Shown piece after piece: positions 35,210 through 43,176 of a stretch of 64,000 nt of DNA. A program made the translations under genes and the position numbers. The DNA is from Streptomyces luteogriseus (GTDB lineage Bacteria; Actinomycetota; Actinomycetes; Streptomycetales; Streptomycetaceae): assembly GCF_014205055.1 (NCBI RefSeq), contig NZ_JACHMS010000001.1, forward strand, positions 8,398,501-8,462,500, given 5' to 3'. The notes under the pieces are model-generated. The model was not told the origin of the DNA. It saw only the letters and a program-made list of their open reading frames with translations, and did not search any database. Every line of letters starts with the position of its first letter. Position 1 is the first letter of the stretch.

Positions 35210-36310
35210 TCAGCACAGACCGGCGGGCCGGGACGACAGACAGGAGTTGCCCTGGAACGTGTTGCCCACGCCGGGGTCCGTGTTGACCAGGTCCGCCGGG
35301 GAGTTGCCCTGCAGCAGGTTGTCGCTGATCCGGTTCCGCTCGCTGGTCGTGCCGACGAAACTCTTGAACACGACGATGCCGCCCGAGAGCGGGGACGTGC
35401 CGACGTTGTCCCTGATCACGTTCTGGGTGATCAGGTTGTCCTCGGTGCCCGTGAGGACGATGCCGGATCCCTGCAGGGCGTCCAGCCGGGCGGTCTTCGG
35501 GCAGGACTTGTTGTTGCGCTCGATGCGGTTCTCGCGCACGGTCACGAGTCCGGCCTTCGGCTTGTTCTCGTCGCCGACCACGAAGACCGCCGCGCAGTTG
35601 CCCGTGAGGTGGTTGCCCGCGACGGTCAGGTTGCGCAGCCGGCGGATGGTGACGCCGATGCGGTTGCCCTCCAGCCGGTTGTGCGCCACCACCGTTCCCC
35701 CGGTGTCCGTGGCGCCTTCCTCCTCCTTCACCGTGTTGGCGAGGAAGAGGCCCGCGTCGCCGTTGTCCCGGGCGGTGTTGCCGCGGAACACGCCACGGGC
35801 CGAGCGCTCCGTGGCGATGCCCCACACCCCGTTCCGGACCGCGGTGACGTTCCGCACCGTCAGCCTGTCGGCCTCATTGGCGTGGATGCCCGTCTTGGCG
35901 AAGCCGGTCACCGTCAGGGACGCGATGGTGACGCCGTCGACGCCGCGGTCCTTCGTGCCCGTGACACAGATGCCGTTACCGGCCGCGGCACAGCTGTCGG
36001 CCGCTCTCCCGGCGCCCGCTCCGCCGGTGGGAACGGCGGCGGTGCTCGCGCCCGCCTCCGGTACGAGCACCGTGCCGCGGCCCATGCCGCGCAGGGTGAG
36101 GCCGGGCGTGGTCACGTCGACGCTTCCGTGGTGGGTGCCGTGCGCCAGCAGAACGGTGTCGCCCGGCCGGGCGCTGTCCACCGCCTTCTGGACCGACTCC
36201 CCGGGCCTCACCAGGTGGACCGTGTGGCCGGCGGTCGACGGAGCGGCTCCGAGGCCCGTTCCGAGCAGTGCCGCCGCGCACGCCAGGTATGCGATATGGC
36301 ATTTGTTCAT
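35210..36310 (-). CDS. secreted right-handed beta-helix protein
   Basis: Exported protein of 366 residues: signal peptide (about 1-27, 'AYLACAAALLGTGLGAAPS'), then a parallel beta-helix built from NosD/pectate-lyase-like turns such as 'LTVRNVTAVRNGVWGIATE', 'LTVAGNHLTGNCAAVFVV' and 'NLITQNVIRDNVGTSPLSGG'. Asn-rich ladders are prominent. No catalytic motif recognised; could be a polysaccharide lyase or adhesin-like surface protein. A one-mismatch copy of the regulon palindrome lies 111 bp upstream. Confidence 0.8.
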   Translation of the reverse strand: MNKCHIAYLACAAALLGTGLGAAPSTAGHTVHLVRPGESVQKAVDSARPGDTVLLAHGTHHGSVDVTTPGLTLRGMGRGTVLVPEAGASTAAVPTGGAGAGRAADSCAAAGNGICVTGTKDRGVDGVTIASLTVTGFAKTGIHANEADRLTVRNVTAVRNGVWGIATERSARGVFRGNTARDNGDAGLFLANTVKEEEGATDTGGTVVAHNRLEGNRIGVTIRRLRNLTVAGNHLTGNCAAVFVVGDENKPKAGLVTVRENRIERNNKSCPKTARLDALQGSGIVLTGTEDNLITQNVIRDNVGTSPLSGGIVVFKSFVGTTSERNRISDNLLQGNSPADLVNTDPGVGNTFQGNSCLSSRPAGLC

Positions 36311-36420
36311 ACCGCGCAGGTTATGTGCACAAAGGTCCCGAACCGGTGAGATGGGCCATCCGGCGGCGTGGCCCTCCGGCAGGCACGGGGCCGGTCGGCC
36401 GACACCCCGGAGAGGACCTG

Positions 36421-36876
36421 TCACCCCCGCGGTGTGACGTCGGGCCGGGCTGAGTGATCGGGGTGCCCGCCGGTGCGGCGCTTCTCCTTGAGCTCGGCCT
36501 CGTACAGGTGGTCCCTGCCGTCGGCCAGTTCCCGGCGCGCTTCCCTCTCCGTGGCCTTGAACGGCTCGTAGTAGGTGTTGTCGTAGGCCTCGATGATCTG
36601 GAAGGTCCAGTGCCCCGGAATGACATTGCGGCCCGTGATCTCGTGACGGATCCGTTCCGCCCATCGAGGGTGACCGGCCTCGTGCATGAGGTCGGCCGCG
36701 CGGTCCAGCTCGAAGTCGGCCCCGCCCGTCAGCTGGTGGAAGGCGTACAGGTGCCCTCGCGCGCGCTCGGTCGTCTCCAGTGCCTTGGACAGGGCGCCCA
36801 ACGCCCGGACGGTGGCGTCGGTCATGCCGGGCGGACGGCGGTGGGCTGCGTCGGGTCCCTCGTGGTGATCGCTCAT
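36421..36876 (-). CDS. conserved hypothetical protein
   Basis: Soluble, helical, charged protein of 151 residues of unknown function. Features: 'VRALGALSKALETTERARGH', 'WAERIRHEITGRNVIPGHW' and 'IIEAYDNTYYEPFKATEREA'. I have seen this shape in actinobacteria annotated only as hypothetical. No membrane segment. Bases 36877-37152 upstream contain no convincing gene. Confidence 0.65.
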   Translation of the reverse strand: MSDHHEGPDAAHRRPPGMTDATVRALGALSKALETTERARGHLYAFHQLTGGADFELDRAADLMHEAGHPRWAERIRHEITGRNVIPGHWTFQIIEAYDNTYYEPFKATEREARRELADGRDHLYEAELKEKRRTGGHPDHSARPDVTPRG

Positions 36877-37152
36877 GCAGGACTGACTGCCCTGTCGGCG
36901 GGTGCCCGCATCCCCGGCATTCGGGCGATGCCCACCGGTGTGAGGAAGCGTTCCCTGCGGTGCCCGGGGCCTGTCGGGTGCATCCGCCGCACCGGGTTGC
37001 CTCGAAGGGTGGGCAAGGGTTCGGGACGGCGTCCCGTTCGAGTGCCCGCCGACGCGAGGGACACGGGAGGCGGCGCACTCCCGGGCCCCCTGCGCGGCGG
37101 CGCGGGGGGCCCGGTCCGAAACGCGACGGCGCCGTGCTGTCCCTTCCGTCGC

Positions 37153-38328
37153 TCAGAAGGCGTAGCGCACGCGCAGCCACGGCGCGTGGCGGTCGATCAG
37201 GGAGCGCAGGGTTCGTACCGCCTCGCCCTTGACGTCGTTGCGGTACCGGAGGTTGAGGGCGCCGTTCTCCGAGCGCTTGGCCTGCTGGAGTTCCGGGCGC
37301 CACAGGACCTCCTCGGCACGGGGATGCCAGCCGAGGTTGACCTCATGCAGGTCCCGGTTGTGGGTGAGCATGATCACCTCCGCCGCCGCCTGCTGTTTCA
37401 CCCGCCGCGGCAGGACGTCGTCGAGGTGGATGAGCAACTCCGCCCAGGCGCGCTCCCAGCCGGGGCGGACGACCACGGGGGAGAGATTGAAGTGGACCTC
37501 GTACCCGGCGTCCAGGAAGTCGGCCGCCGCGCCGATGCGCTCGGCGACGGGCGAGGTGCGTACGTCGAGCAGCCGGGGGTCGTCCGGTGGCATCAGCGAG
37601 AACCGGATGCGGGTGCGGCCACGCGGGTCGAGGGCCAGCAGGTCGGGATTGACGAACTTGGTCGCGAAGGATGCCTTGGCCTTCGGCCACTGGCGGAAGG
37701 CGTGCACCAGATCCGCGGTGTTGTCGCAGATCAGTGCGTCCACCGAGCAGTCGCCGTTCTCCCCGATGTCGTACACCCATGACTCCGCGTCGCACTGGTT
37801 CGGCTCGGGCTTGCGCCCCTGCCGCGCCACGTGCCGGGCGATGTGGGCGACGATCCGGTCGATGTTGGTGAAGACGGTGATGGGGTTGGCGTACCCCTTG
37901 CGCCGGGGCACGTAGCAGTAGGCGCAGGCCATCGCGCAGCCGTTGGAGGCTCCGGGGGCGATCCAGTCCGCCGAGCGGCCGTTGGGGCGTGTGGTGAGGG
38001 TCTTCTTCTCGCCCAGGACCAGCGTCTCCCCCTTGATGCGCACCCAGCGCTCGACGTTCCCCTGGTTGCCGTGCAGCCCGGGGAGGCGCCAGTGGGACTC
38101 CACCGTCGTCACGCGCGCGTCGGGGAACCGGGCGCTGATCTGCCTCCCGCGCGGCGACCCGGCAGCGGCGGGCTCGGCGTAGATCTCCCGCACGGGCAGC
38201 AGCCGGCGAGCCACGGCGGAGGTGCACAAGGAGGGACGCCGGTCGGTGGCGGCCGGTCGAGGAGTGAGGGCGTCGAGTCCGAACAGGGCGCCGGAGTCGT
38301 CGTCGGGGCCGCCGGACGGGTGGTGCAT
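37153..38328 (-). CDS. radical SAM, spore photoproduct lyase family
   Basis: Radical SAM protein of 391 residues in the actinobacterial spore-photoproduct-lyase-like family. The cluster motif is 'CAMACAYCYVPRRKGYANP' (Cys-x3-Cys-x2-Cys), with N-terminal 'RWVRIKGETLVLGEKKTLTT' and 'VEVHFNLSPVV'-like strands later in the barrel ('GYEVHFNLSPVVVRPGWERA'). Classical SPL repairs the thymine photoproduct in Bacillus spore DNA; whether the Streptomyces proteins do so is not established. Start at 38328 behind GGGAGC. It may be UV-protective, fitting the nearby pigment genes. Confidence 0.8.
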   Translation of the reverse strand: MHHPSGGPDDDSGALFGLDALTPRPAATDRRPSLCTSAVARRLLPVREIYAEPAAAGSPRGRQISARFPDARVTTVESHWRLPGLHGNQGNVERWVRIKGETLVLGEKKTLTTRPNGRSADWIAPGASNGCAMACAYCYVPRRKGYANPITVFTNIDRIVAHIARHVARQGRKPEPNQCDAESWVYDIGENGDCSVDALICDNTADLVHAFRQWPKAKASFATKFVNPDLLALDPRGRTRIRFSLMPPDDPRLLDVRTSPVAERIGAAADFLDAGYEVHFNLSPVVVRPGWERAWAELLIHLDDVLPRRVKQQAAAEVIMLTHNRDLHEVNLGWHPRAEEVLWRPELQQAKRSENGALNLRYRNDVKGEAVRTLRSLIDRHAPWLRVRYAF

Positions 38329-38351
38329 GGGTGCTCCCGTACGGAGGGGTG

Positions 38352-38381
38352 CGAGTAGGGGAGGTGACTCCCCTCGCTCAA
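38352..38381 (-). promoter_or_regulatory. SPL-gene promoter with palindromic spacer
   Basis: On the minus strand, TTGAGC (38376-38381) and TACTCG (38352-38357) are 18 bp apart. The spacer contains the inverted repeat GGGGAG-N4-CTCCCC, extended imperfectly outwards. An operator lying between -35 and -10 recalls MerR-type control. Boxes are assigned by eye. Confidence 0.45.
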
Positions 38382-38446
38382 CTGTACGGGGCACCCATCG
38401 CCGACGCGTGTGTCATGGGGTTCGAGGCGAGGTCGGCGCCGATCGC

Positions 38447-38914
38447 TCAACGGCCGGAGGTGTGGGTGGTGGAGCCCGAGGAGCCGGCCGGCGCGTGGCC
38501 GCTCAGGACGAGCTCCTTCGCCTTGCGGAACTCGTCGTCCGTGATGGCGCCGCGGTCGCGGATCTCCGACAGCTTGGCGAGCTCGTCGACGCTGCTGGAC
38601 CGGCCCTCGCTGCCCGCGGCCTGCCTGACGCGGGCGTCGAAGGCCTCCTGCTGTGCCCGGGCCTGCGCTATCTCACGGCGGCCCATGTTCTTGCCGCGGG
38701 CGATCACGTAGACGAACACGCCGAGGAAGGGCAACAGGACGGTCAGCACCAGCCAGCCGGTCTTCGCCCAGCCGCTCATGTCGTCGTCACGGAAGATGTC
38801 GACCACCACGCGGAAGAGCAGGACGAACCACATGATCCACAGGAAGAACAGGAGCATGCTCCAGAAGACGCTCAGCAGGGGGTAGTCGTACGCCAGATAC
38901 GTCTGTGCGCTCAT
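38447..38914 (-). CDS. membrane protein with PLDc_N and SHOCT domains
   Basis: Protein of 155 residues. Two hydrophobic helices (about 12-36 and 50-72, 'TGWLVLTVLLPFLGVFVYVI') form a PLDc_N-like hairpin. A charged linker follows, then a C-terminal SHOCT domain, 'LAKLSEIRDRGAITDDEFRK'. Such proteins are common in actinobacterial envelope-stress sets, where the short SHOCT domain may mediate oligomerisation. A perfect regulon palindrome is 80 bp upstream. Confidence 0.85.
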   Translation of the reverse strand: MSAQTYLAYDYPLLSVFWSMLLFFLWIMWFVLLFRVVVDIFRDDDMSGWAKTGWLVLTVLLPFLGVFVYVIARGKNMGRREIAQARAQQEAFDARVRQAAGSEGRSSSVDELAKLSEIRDRGAITDDEFRKAKELVLSGHAPAGSSGSTTHTSGR

Positions 38915-38993
38915 GTCTTCCTCCGTCGTCGGTGCTCGCCGGGCTGGCGGCGCGCGCTGTCCTCAGCGTGGACACGGCACGGCACACCCCGCC

Positions 38994-39010
38994 TCACCCG
39001 GCACGGGTGA
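38994..39010. promoter_or_regulatory. regulon palindrome R1 (perfect)
   Basis: TCACCC-GGCAC-GGGTGA. It lies upstream of the SHOCT gene and overlaps the stop codon of the YihY/BrkB gene. Confidence 0.75.
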
Positions 39011-39854
39011 GCGTGCGGCCGAGGGCGGACCTCCGGTACCAGGTGGTGGAGGCGACGTACTCGCCGAGGGCCAGGCCCGAGACGGCCACGAGGAAGACGG
39101 CGATGAGCCAGGAGAGGAAGGTGAACACCGGTCCGAGCGGGCCGAACTCGTCCAGGCTGCGTTCCATGGCCGTGGGGACCAGCACCCGCGCGGCCAGGCT
39201 CAGCAGGACAGTACCGCCGCCGGCCAGCAGTGCTCCCGGCAGCAGACTCCGCCAGCCGATCCGCCCGCCCAGCAGCAGGTGCTGGGACCACCACCACAGC
39301 AGCGTCGCCGAGAGCACGGACAGCAGCACTCCCGTCACCGCGCCCGCGCCGAACCCGTGGCGCAGCGGCGCCTGGAGCAGGAGGTAGGCGAGCCAGACCA
39401 CCAGCCAGAGCAGCCAGCGCCAGACCGCGGCCCGTATCGGTGTGCGGGCAAGGCGCCAGCAGCGCAGGCACACCGCCTGCAGAGCCCGGCTGAACGCCGT
39501 GGCCGACACGAGTGTCACCACCGCGCTCACCGCTCCGGCCGTGTTCCGTGTCGTGCCCGTCGCGGAGAAGACCCGGCGCAGCTCGTCGAGGGTGTCGCCG
39601 CGTATCCCCAGAACGGCCCGGAGCGAGTCGGCCAGGAGGTCCTGCACCCCGCCGGGGGCGAACGCGGCGACGGTCATCAGCAGCGGCAGTGCGGTGAGGA
39701 ACGCCTGCGCGGCCAGCCGTACGGAGCCCTCGACGATGTTGAGCGTCGACAGACGGGACAGCAGCCGGGCTGCGTCCCCGGACCGCAGGCCCGCCGCGAT
39801 CCGTGCCGTCGTGCGTCCGAGGGCCTTGTCTCCTCGGCCGGATGTCCCGGTCAT
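38994..39854 (-). CDS. YihY/BrkB-family membrane protein
   Basis: Inner-membrane protein of 286 residues with six predicted helices. The opening 'IVEGSVRLAAQAFLTALPLL' and 'LLPGALLAGGGTVLLSLAAR' are typical of the YihY (BrkB) family, despite its old RNase BN label. Members are membrane proteins of uncertain role, possibly transporters. It starts four bases after the stop of the upstream 452-residue membrane protein, so the two are cotranscribed. Confidence 0.8.
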   Translation of the reverse strand: MTGTSGRGDKALGRTTARIAAGLRSGDAARLLSRLSTLNIVEGSVRLAAQAFLTALPLLMTVAAFAPGGVQDLLADSLRAVLGIRGDTLDELRRVFSATGTTRNTAGAVSAVVTLVSATAFSRALQAVCLRCWRLARTPIRAAVWRWLLWLVVWLAYLLLQAPLRHGFGAGAVTGVLLSVLSATLLWWWSQHLLLGGRIGWRSLLPGALLAGGGTVLLSLAARVLVPTAMERSLDEFGPLGPVFTFLSWLIAVFLVAVSGLALGEYVASTTWYRRSALGRTLTRAG

Positions 39855-39857
39855 GGC

Positions 39858-41216
39858 TCACGGGGCCGCCTGTTGCGGCGCCTGGTCCGCTGCCCGGTCC
39901 GCCGGTCCGGTGGCGGAGGCGAGAATCGCCAGGATGATCAGGACGGCCAGGGCGATGCCGAGGACGAGCACGACCGCTGCGACGGTCGGGTGGTTCCAGA
40001 GCACCAGCGTCAGGGCTCCGGCCGCCATGACCACCCCGGTGGTCCACTTTCGGTGTTCTGCGAGCCGGCGTCCCGTGGCACCGGTGCGCACGCCCCTGCG
40101 TGCAAGCGCCCCGCCGGTGGCCGTCGTGGCCCGGTCCGCCGTCGCACGGACGCCACGCGCGAGGCGTCCAGGACCATACAGGCAGGCGACCAGTGCGGTG
40201 ATCACCGCCACGACCAGCAGGGTGAGCGTGCTGTCGCGCAGGAAGCGGACGAAGCTGTCGTAGATGACCGCGGCCGCGTCGGCGGGCAGGGCCGTCGGCG
40301 GGACCGAGTCCAGGTAGGCGCGCCGGAGCACGGCCAGGGCGACGAGCAGTACCACCATCATCACGCCGACGCCCGTCGCGGTGATCATCAGCATGACCCG
40401 GTGTGCCGGAGCGGTCCACACGGCGAGCGCGGCCAGTACGACGGTGAGGACGGGCAACCAGGCGCCGAGGACGTCCAGCAGCCGCATCGCGTCCTGAGCC
40501 TTGCCCAGCTGCTCCGACTCGAACAAGGTGATCGTCCGGTCGGCGTCCGGGATGGCGGCGGCCTTGTCGAAGCCCTCGTCGACGAGCCGCTCCCGCACCT
40601 GGTCGACGACCTCTCCCACGTCCAGCCGGACGGTGCCGCCCTCGGAGGTCACGGCACCCTCGCGGTCACCGGTGAGCATGTTCACCACCGCGGCGTGCGA
40701 GCGCCGGTTGGCTCCCTCCCACGCCTGCTGGAAGGCATCGCTGGTGATCACGCGGGTGACGGTGCGGTCCACGACGGTCCTGACCGCGTTGCGCAGCGGA
40801 CCTTCGAGCGACGCCGCCCCGTCGACGACGCGCGGTGGTGCCCCCGCGTCCTGAAGGGTCCGCACGAGTGCGTCCGTCACCGCCCGGACGTCGACGTTGT
40901 TCACCACGCGGTCCGTCAGCCGGTTGATCACGACGTCCTGCACGGGCGGCTCGGACGCCAGCGGCGCGACGGTCTCCACGTACCTGTCGGTGTCGGAGAC
41001 CGTGTCCTGGACCCAGGCGGCGACGACTGCCACGGGCGCGAGCAGCAGGGCCGCCAGGAGGAGGAGGGTGGAGCCGGCCCGCCGTATCCGCCGGTGGCGT
41101 ACCGCCGCGTGACGGCGCAGCCGCTCGTACTCCGCTCTTTCGTCGGCGGTCATGACGTGCTGCGGGTCAGCGGCCTCGCCGGGGTGCCGCGGGTCCGGGG
41201 ATGCGGCCGGGTTCAT
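39858..41216 (-). CDS. large membrane protein with extracytoplasmic domain
   Basis: Protein of 452 residues. A cytoplasmic basic start precedes one helix (about 47-68), an external domain of about 180 residues ('VINRLTDRVVNNVDVRAVTD', 'TRVITSDAFQQAWEGANRRS'), then helices near 245-262, 270-292, 320-342 and two at the C-terminus. The layout recurs in Streptomyces; function unknown. It lies between HdeD-like and YihY-like genes and is probably the middle gene of a three-gene operon. Confidence 0.75.
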   Translation of the reverse strand: MNPAASPDPRHPGEAADPQHVMTADERAEYERLRRHAAVRHRRIRRAGSTLLLLAALLLAPVAVVAAWVQDTVSDTDRYVETVAPLASEPPVQDVVINRLTDRVVNNVDVRAVTDALVRTLQDAGAPPRVVDGAASLEGPLRNAVRTVVDRTVTRVITSDAFQQAWEGANRRSHAAVVNMLTGDREGAVTSEGGTVRLDVGEVVDQVRERLVDEGFDKAAAIPDADRTITLFESEQLGKAQDAMRLLDVLGAWLPVLTVVLAALAVWTAPAHRVMLMITATGVGVMMVVLLVALAVLRRAYLDSVPPTALPADAAAVIYDSFVRFLRDSTLTLLVVAVITALVACLYGPGRLARGVRATADRATTATGGALARRGVRTGATGRRLAEHRKWTTGVVMAAGALTLVLWNHPTVAAVVLVLGIALAVLIILAILASATGPADRAADQAPQQAAP

Positions 41217-41337
41217 GGGTGCGCCTTTCCGCGTGTGCGCCGGCTCCGGCTGTGAGGTCGCCGCACGGGAGGGAGGATGCAGCGGCGTCGCGGGGCCGGG
41301 AGGGTGCCCGGGATGCCCGAGAGTGTCGTGTGCGGTG

Positions 41338-42000
41338 TCAGGCCACGCCCGTGGGGGCGCCGGGCCCCACGGCGCGCGTCTTACGAAGCGCGGCCCGCCA
41401 CGCGAGGGCGACCGCTGCCTCGGCGAGGGCCAGCAGGACGAGCCACAGGCCGAGCAGCCGGGTCAGGGCGCGGGCCGACTCCGACGGCAGGGCGAGCACC
41501 ACGATCCCGGCGATGATGCCGAGCACCGCGGCGCCCAGGACGACGCCGCGGTGCGGCAGGTCCTTCGCGGCGACGGCCGTGTACAGGGTGAGGATCCCGG
41601 ACACCAGCCAGACGACCCCGACGACCAGCGAGAGCGCGGCGATCGTCTGCAGCGGGTTCCGCAGGCACAGCACCCCGGCCAGGACGTAGAGCACGGCCAG
41701 GATCAGCGCCGGAAGCCGTTCTCCGTGCTCCTCCCGGCCGAAGACGGCCACGAACCGGAACGCCCCGCTGACCAGCAGATACAGCCCGATGAGGACGGCC
41801 AGGACGTGCAGGGTCGCCTCCGGCCAGACCAGTACCAGGACGCCCGGGACGAGCGTCGCCACGGCCGAGCCCAGGAGCCAGGTCCAGGAACGGCCCAGCC
41901 GCGCGAGGCCGTACGCGGAGTCACCCGTCGCCATGAGGACCGCTCCGTCGGAGTGGTGCTCATGCCCGGGGAGCGGTGACGGGCCACGGGACATGGCCAT
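41338..42000 (-). CDS. HdeD-family membrane protein
   Basis: Protein of 220 residues with six predicted helices in three hairpins and the HdeD/DUF308 pattern 'VLVLVWPEATLHVLAVLIGL' and 'ALSLVVGVVWLVSGILTLYT'. In E. coli HdeD belongs to acid resistance; in actinobacteria the role is unproven. Start at 42000 behind GGAGGAG. First gene of the HdeD, 452-residue protein, YihY set; a perfect palindrome lies 107 bp upstream. Confidence 0.85.
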   Translation of the reverse strand: MAMSRGPSPLPGHEHHSDGAVLMATGDSAYGLARLGRSWTWLLGSAVATLVPGVLVLVWPEATLHVLAVLIGLYLLVSGAFRFVAVFGREEHGERLPALILAVLYVLAGVLCLRNPLQTIAALSLVVGVVWLVSGILTLYTAVAAKDLPHRGVVLGAAVLGIIAGIVVLALPSESARALTRLLGLWLVLLALAEAAVALAWRAALRKTRAVGPGAPTGVA

Positions 42001-42106
42001 GGCTCCTCCTCGTGTGATCGAGGTGCGGGGGTCTGCCGAAGGATGCGACACGGCCCGAGCGGGGGATGCGACCGCTTCAGCGTCCCGCCTGTCGCCGGTG
42101 CCGGGC

Positions 42107-42123
42107 TCACCCTCCGTGGGTGA
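42107..42123. promoter_or_regulatory. regulon palindrome R2 (perfect)
   Basis: TCACCC-TCCGT-GGGTGA, extended to GGCTCACCC and GGGTGAGCC arms (42104-42126). Upstream of the HdeD-like gene. Confidence 0.75.
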
Positions 42124-42187
42124 GCCGTCGGCGCCACCATGGCGGTGGGGCGGAGGTCCTTCGTGTCGTGTGCCGGGTACGGCCGCG

Positions 42188-42439
42188 TCACTCCGGCACC
42201 GGCCGCATCTCCACGACCCGCAGGCCCAGGGACTGGCAGCGGGCCAGCAGCCCGAACAGGTGCGCTTCGTCCACGACGGGGCCGAACAGAACGGTCTGCC
42301 CGGCCATCACCACATGGCCCAGCTCCGGAAAGGCTTTGGCCAGTGTCTCCGACAGGTGTCCCTCGACGCGGATCTCGTAGCGCACGAACTTGTCCTCCCA
42401 CGGCTTCCCGGGACAGGCGGACGGCGCCCTTTCCGCCAT
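42188..42439 (-). CDS. small conserved hypothetical protein
   Basis: Soluble protein of 83 residues: 'RYEIRVEGHLSETLAKAFPE' and 'LFGLLARCQSLGLRVVEMRP' suggest a ferredoxin-like beta-alpha-beta fold, the shape of small ACT-like or DUF proteins. Unknown function. GGAGGTGG precedes the ATG. A palindrome copy with one mismatch sits 27 bp upstream of the start. Confidence 0.7.
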   Translation of the reverse strand: MAERAPSACPGKPWEDKFVRYEIRVEGHLSETLAKAFPELGHVVMAGQTVLFGPVVDEAHLFGLLARCQSLGLRVVEMRPVPE

Positions 42440-42465
42440 CGTCCACCTCCGTGCCGGTCCGAACC

Positions 42466-42482
42466 TCACCCGGAGTAGGTGA
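42466..42482. promoter_or_regulatory. regulon palindrome R3 (one mismatch)
   Basis: TCACCC-GGAGT-AGGTGA, just upstream of the 83-residue protein and downstream of the next membrane gene. Confidence 0.6.
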
Positions 42483-42508
42483 CCCGCCCGGTGTGACGGA
42501 CACCGGGA

Positions 42509-43033
42509 TCAGTGCTTGAGCACGATCTTGACAACGATGATGAGCAGACCGAGCAGCAGATTGACCGACGCGGTGACGGCCATCAGCCGCGGCGAGGCAC
42601 CGGCACGGCGCGCCGCGGCCACGGACCACCCGACCTGGCCGGCCACGGCGACGCAGAGCGCCAGCCAGAGCGCCCCTTGGACGTCCAGCCCCAGGAGCGG
42701 ACTGACCGCCACGGCGGCCGCCGGCGGGACGGCGGCCTTGACGATGGGCCACTCGTCACGGCACACGTGCATCACGAGACGGCGGTCCGGAGCCTGTTGG
42801 GCCAGGCGCGCCCCGAACAACTGGGCGTGCACGTGCGCGATCCAGAACACCACTCCGGTGATGAGCAGCAGCAGGACCAGCTCGGCCCGCGGGAACGAGC
42901 CGAGGGAGCCGGCGCCGATCACCACGGAGGCCGCGAGCATCGAACCGTAGACGCCCCCCGTGTAATCGGCGCGGGCCCGGCGCTCCGTCCGGTGCTTGCC
43001 GCGGTCGGCCGGGGCGGGTGTGGTCCTGGACAT
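42509..43033 (-). CDS. membrane protein, four TM helices
   Basis: Protein of 174 residues. Hydrophobic segments: about 32-48, 52-70, 104-122 and 150-172 ('VNLLLGLLIIVVKIVLKH'). Between them, 'FWIAHVHAQLFGARL' and the histidines could bind metal or heme, but I recognise no family. It has its own one-mismatch palindrome 92 bp upstream. Confidence 0.7.
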   Translation of the reverse strand: MSRTTPAPADRGKHRTERRARADYTGGVYGSMLAASVVIGAGSLGSFPRAELVLLLLITGVVFWIAHVHAQLFGARLAQQAPDRRLVMHVCRDEWPIVKAAVPPAAAVAVSPLLGLDVQGALWLALCVAVAGQVGWSVAAARRAGASPRLMAVTASVNLLLGLLIIVVKIVLKH

Positions 43034-43124
43034 GGTGGCTCCCTGTGGCCTCAGAGTGTCGGCCCGGTCCCGGCGCGCACGCCGCCGGCCGCTCTCATCG
43101 CACCTGACCTACGCGCTGCACGCC

Positions 43125-43141
43125 TCACCCACGAAGGGGGA
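43125..43141. promoter_or_regulatory. regulon palindrome R4 (one mismatch)
   Basis: TCACCC-ACGAA-GGGGGA, upstream of the four-helix membrane protein and just past the end of the LuxR regulator gene. Confidence 0.55.
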
Positions 43142-43176
43142 GAGGGCTCACGCCGGGCTCTCGCACCGGCGCGTCC

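Noticed and set aside
36873..37064. 63-codon minus-strand frame upstream of the 151-residue hypothetical gene
   Set aside because: Arg/Pro-rich, overlaps the next gene's start, no ribosome-binding site; judged noncoding.
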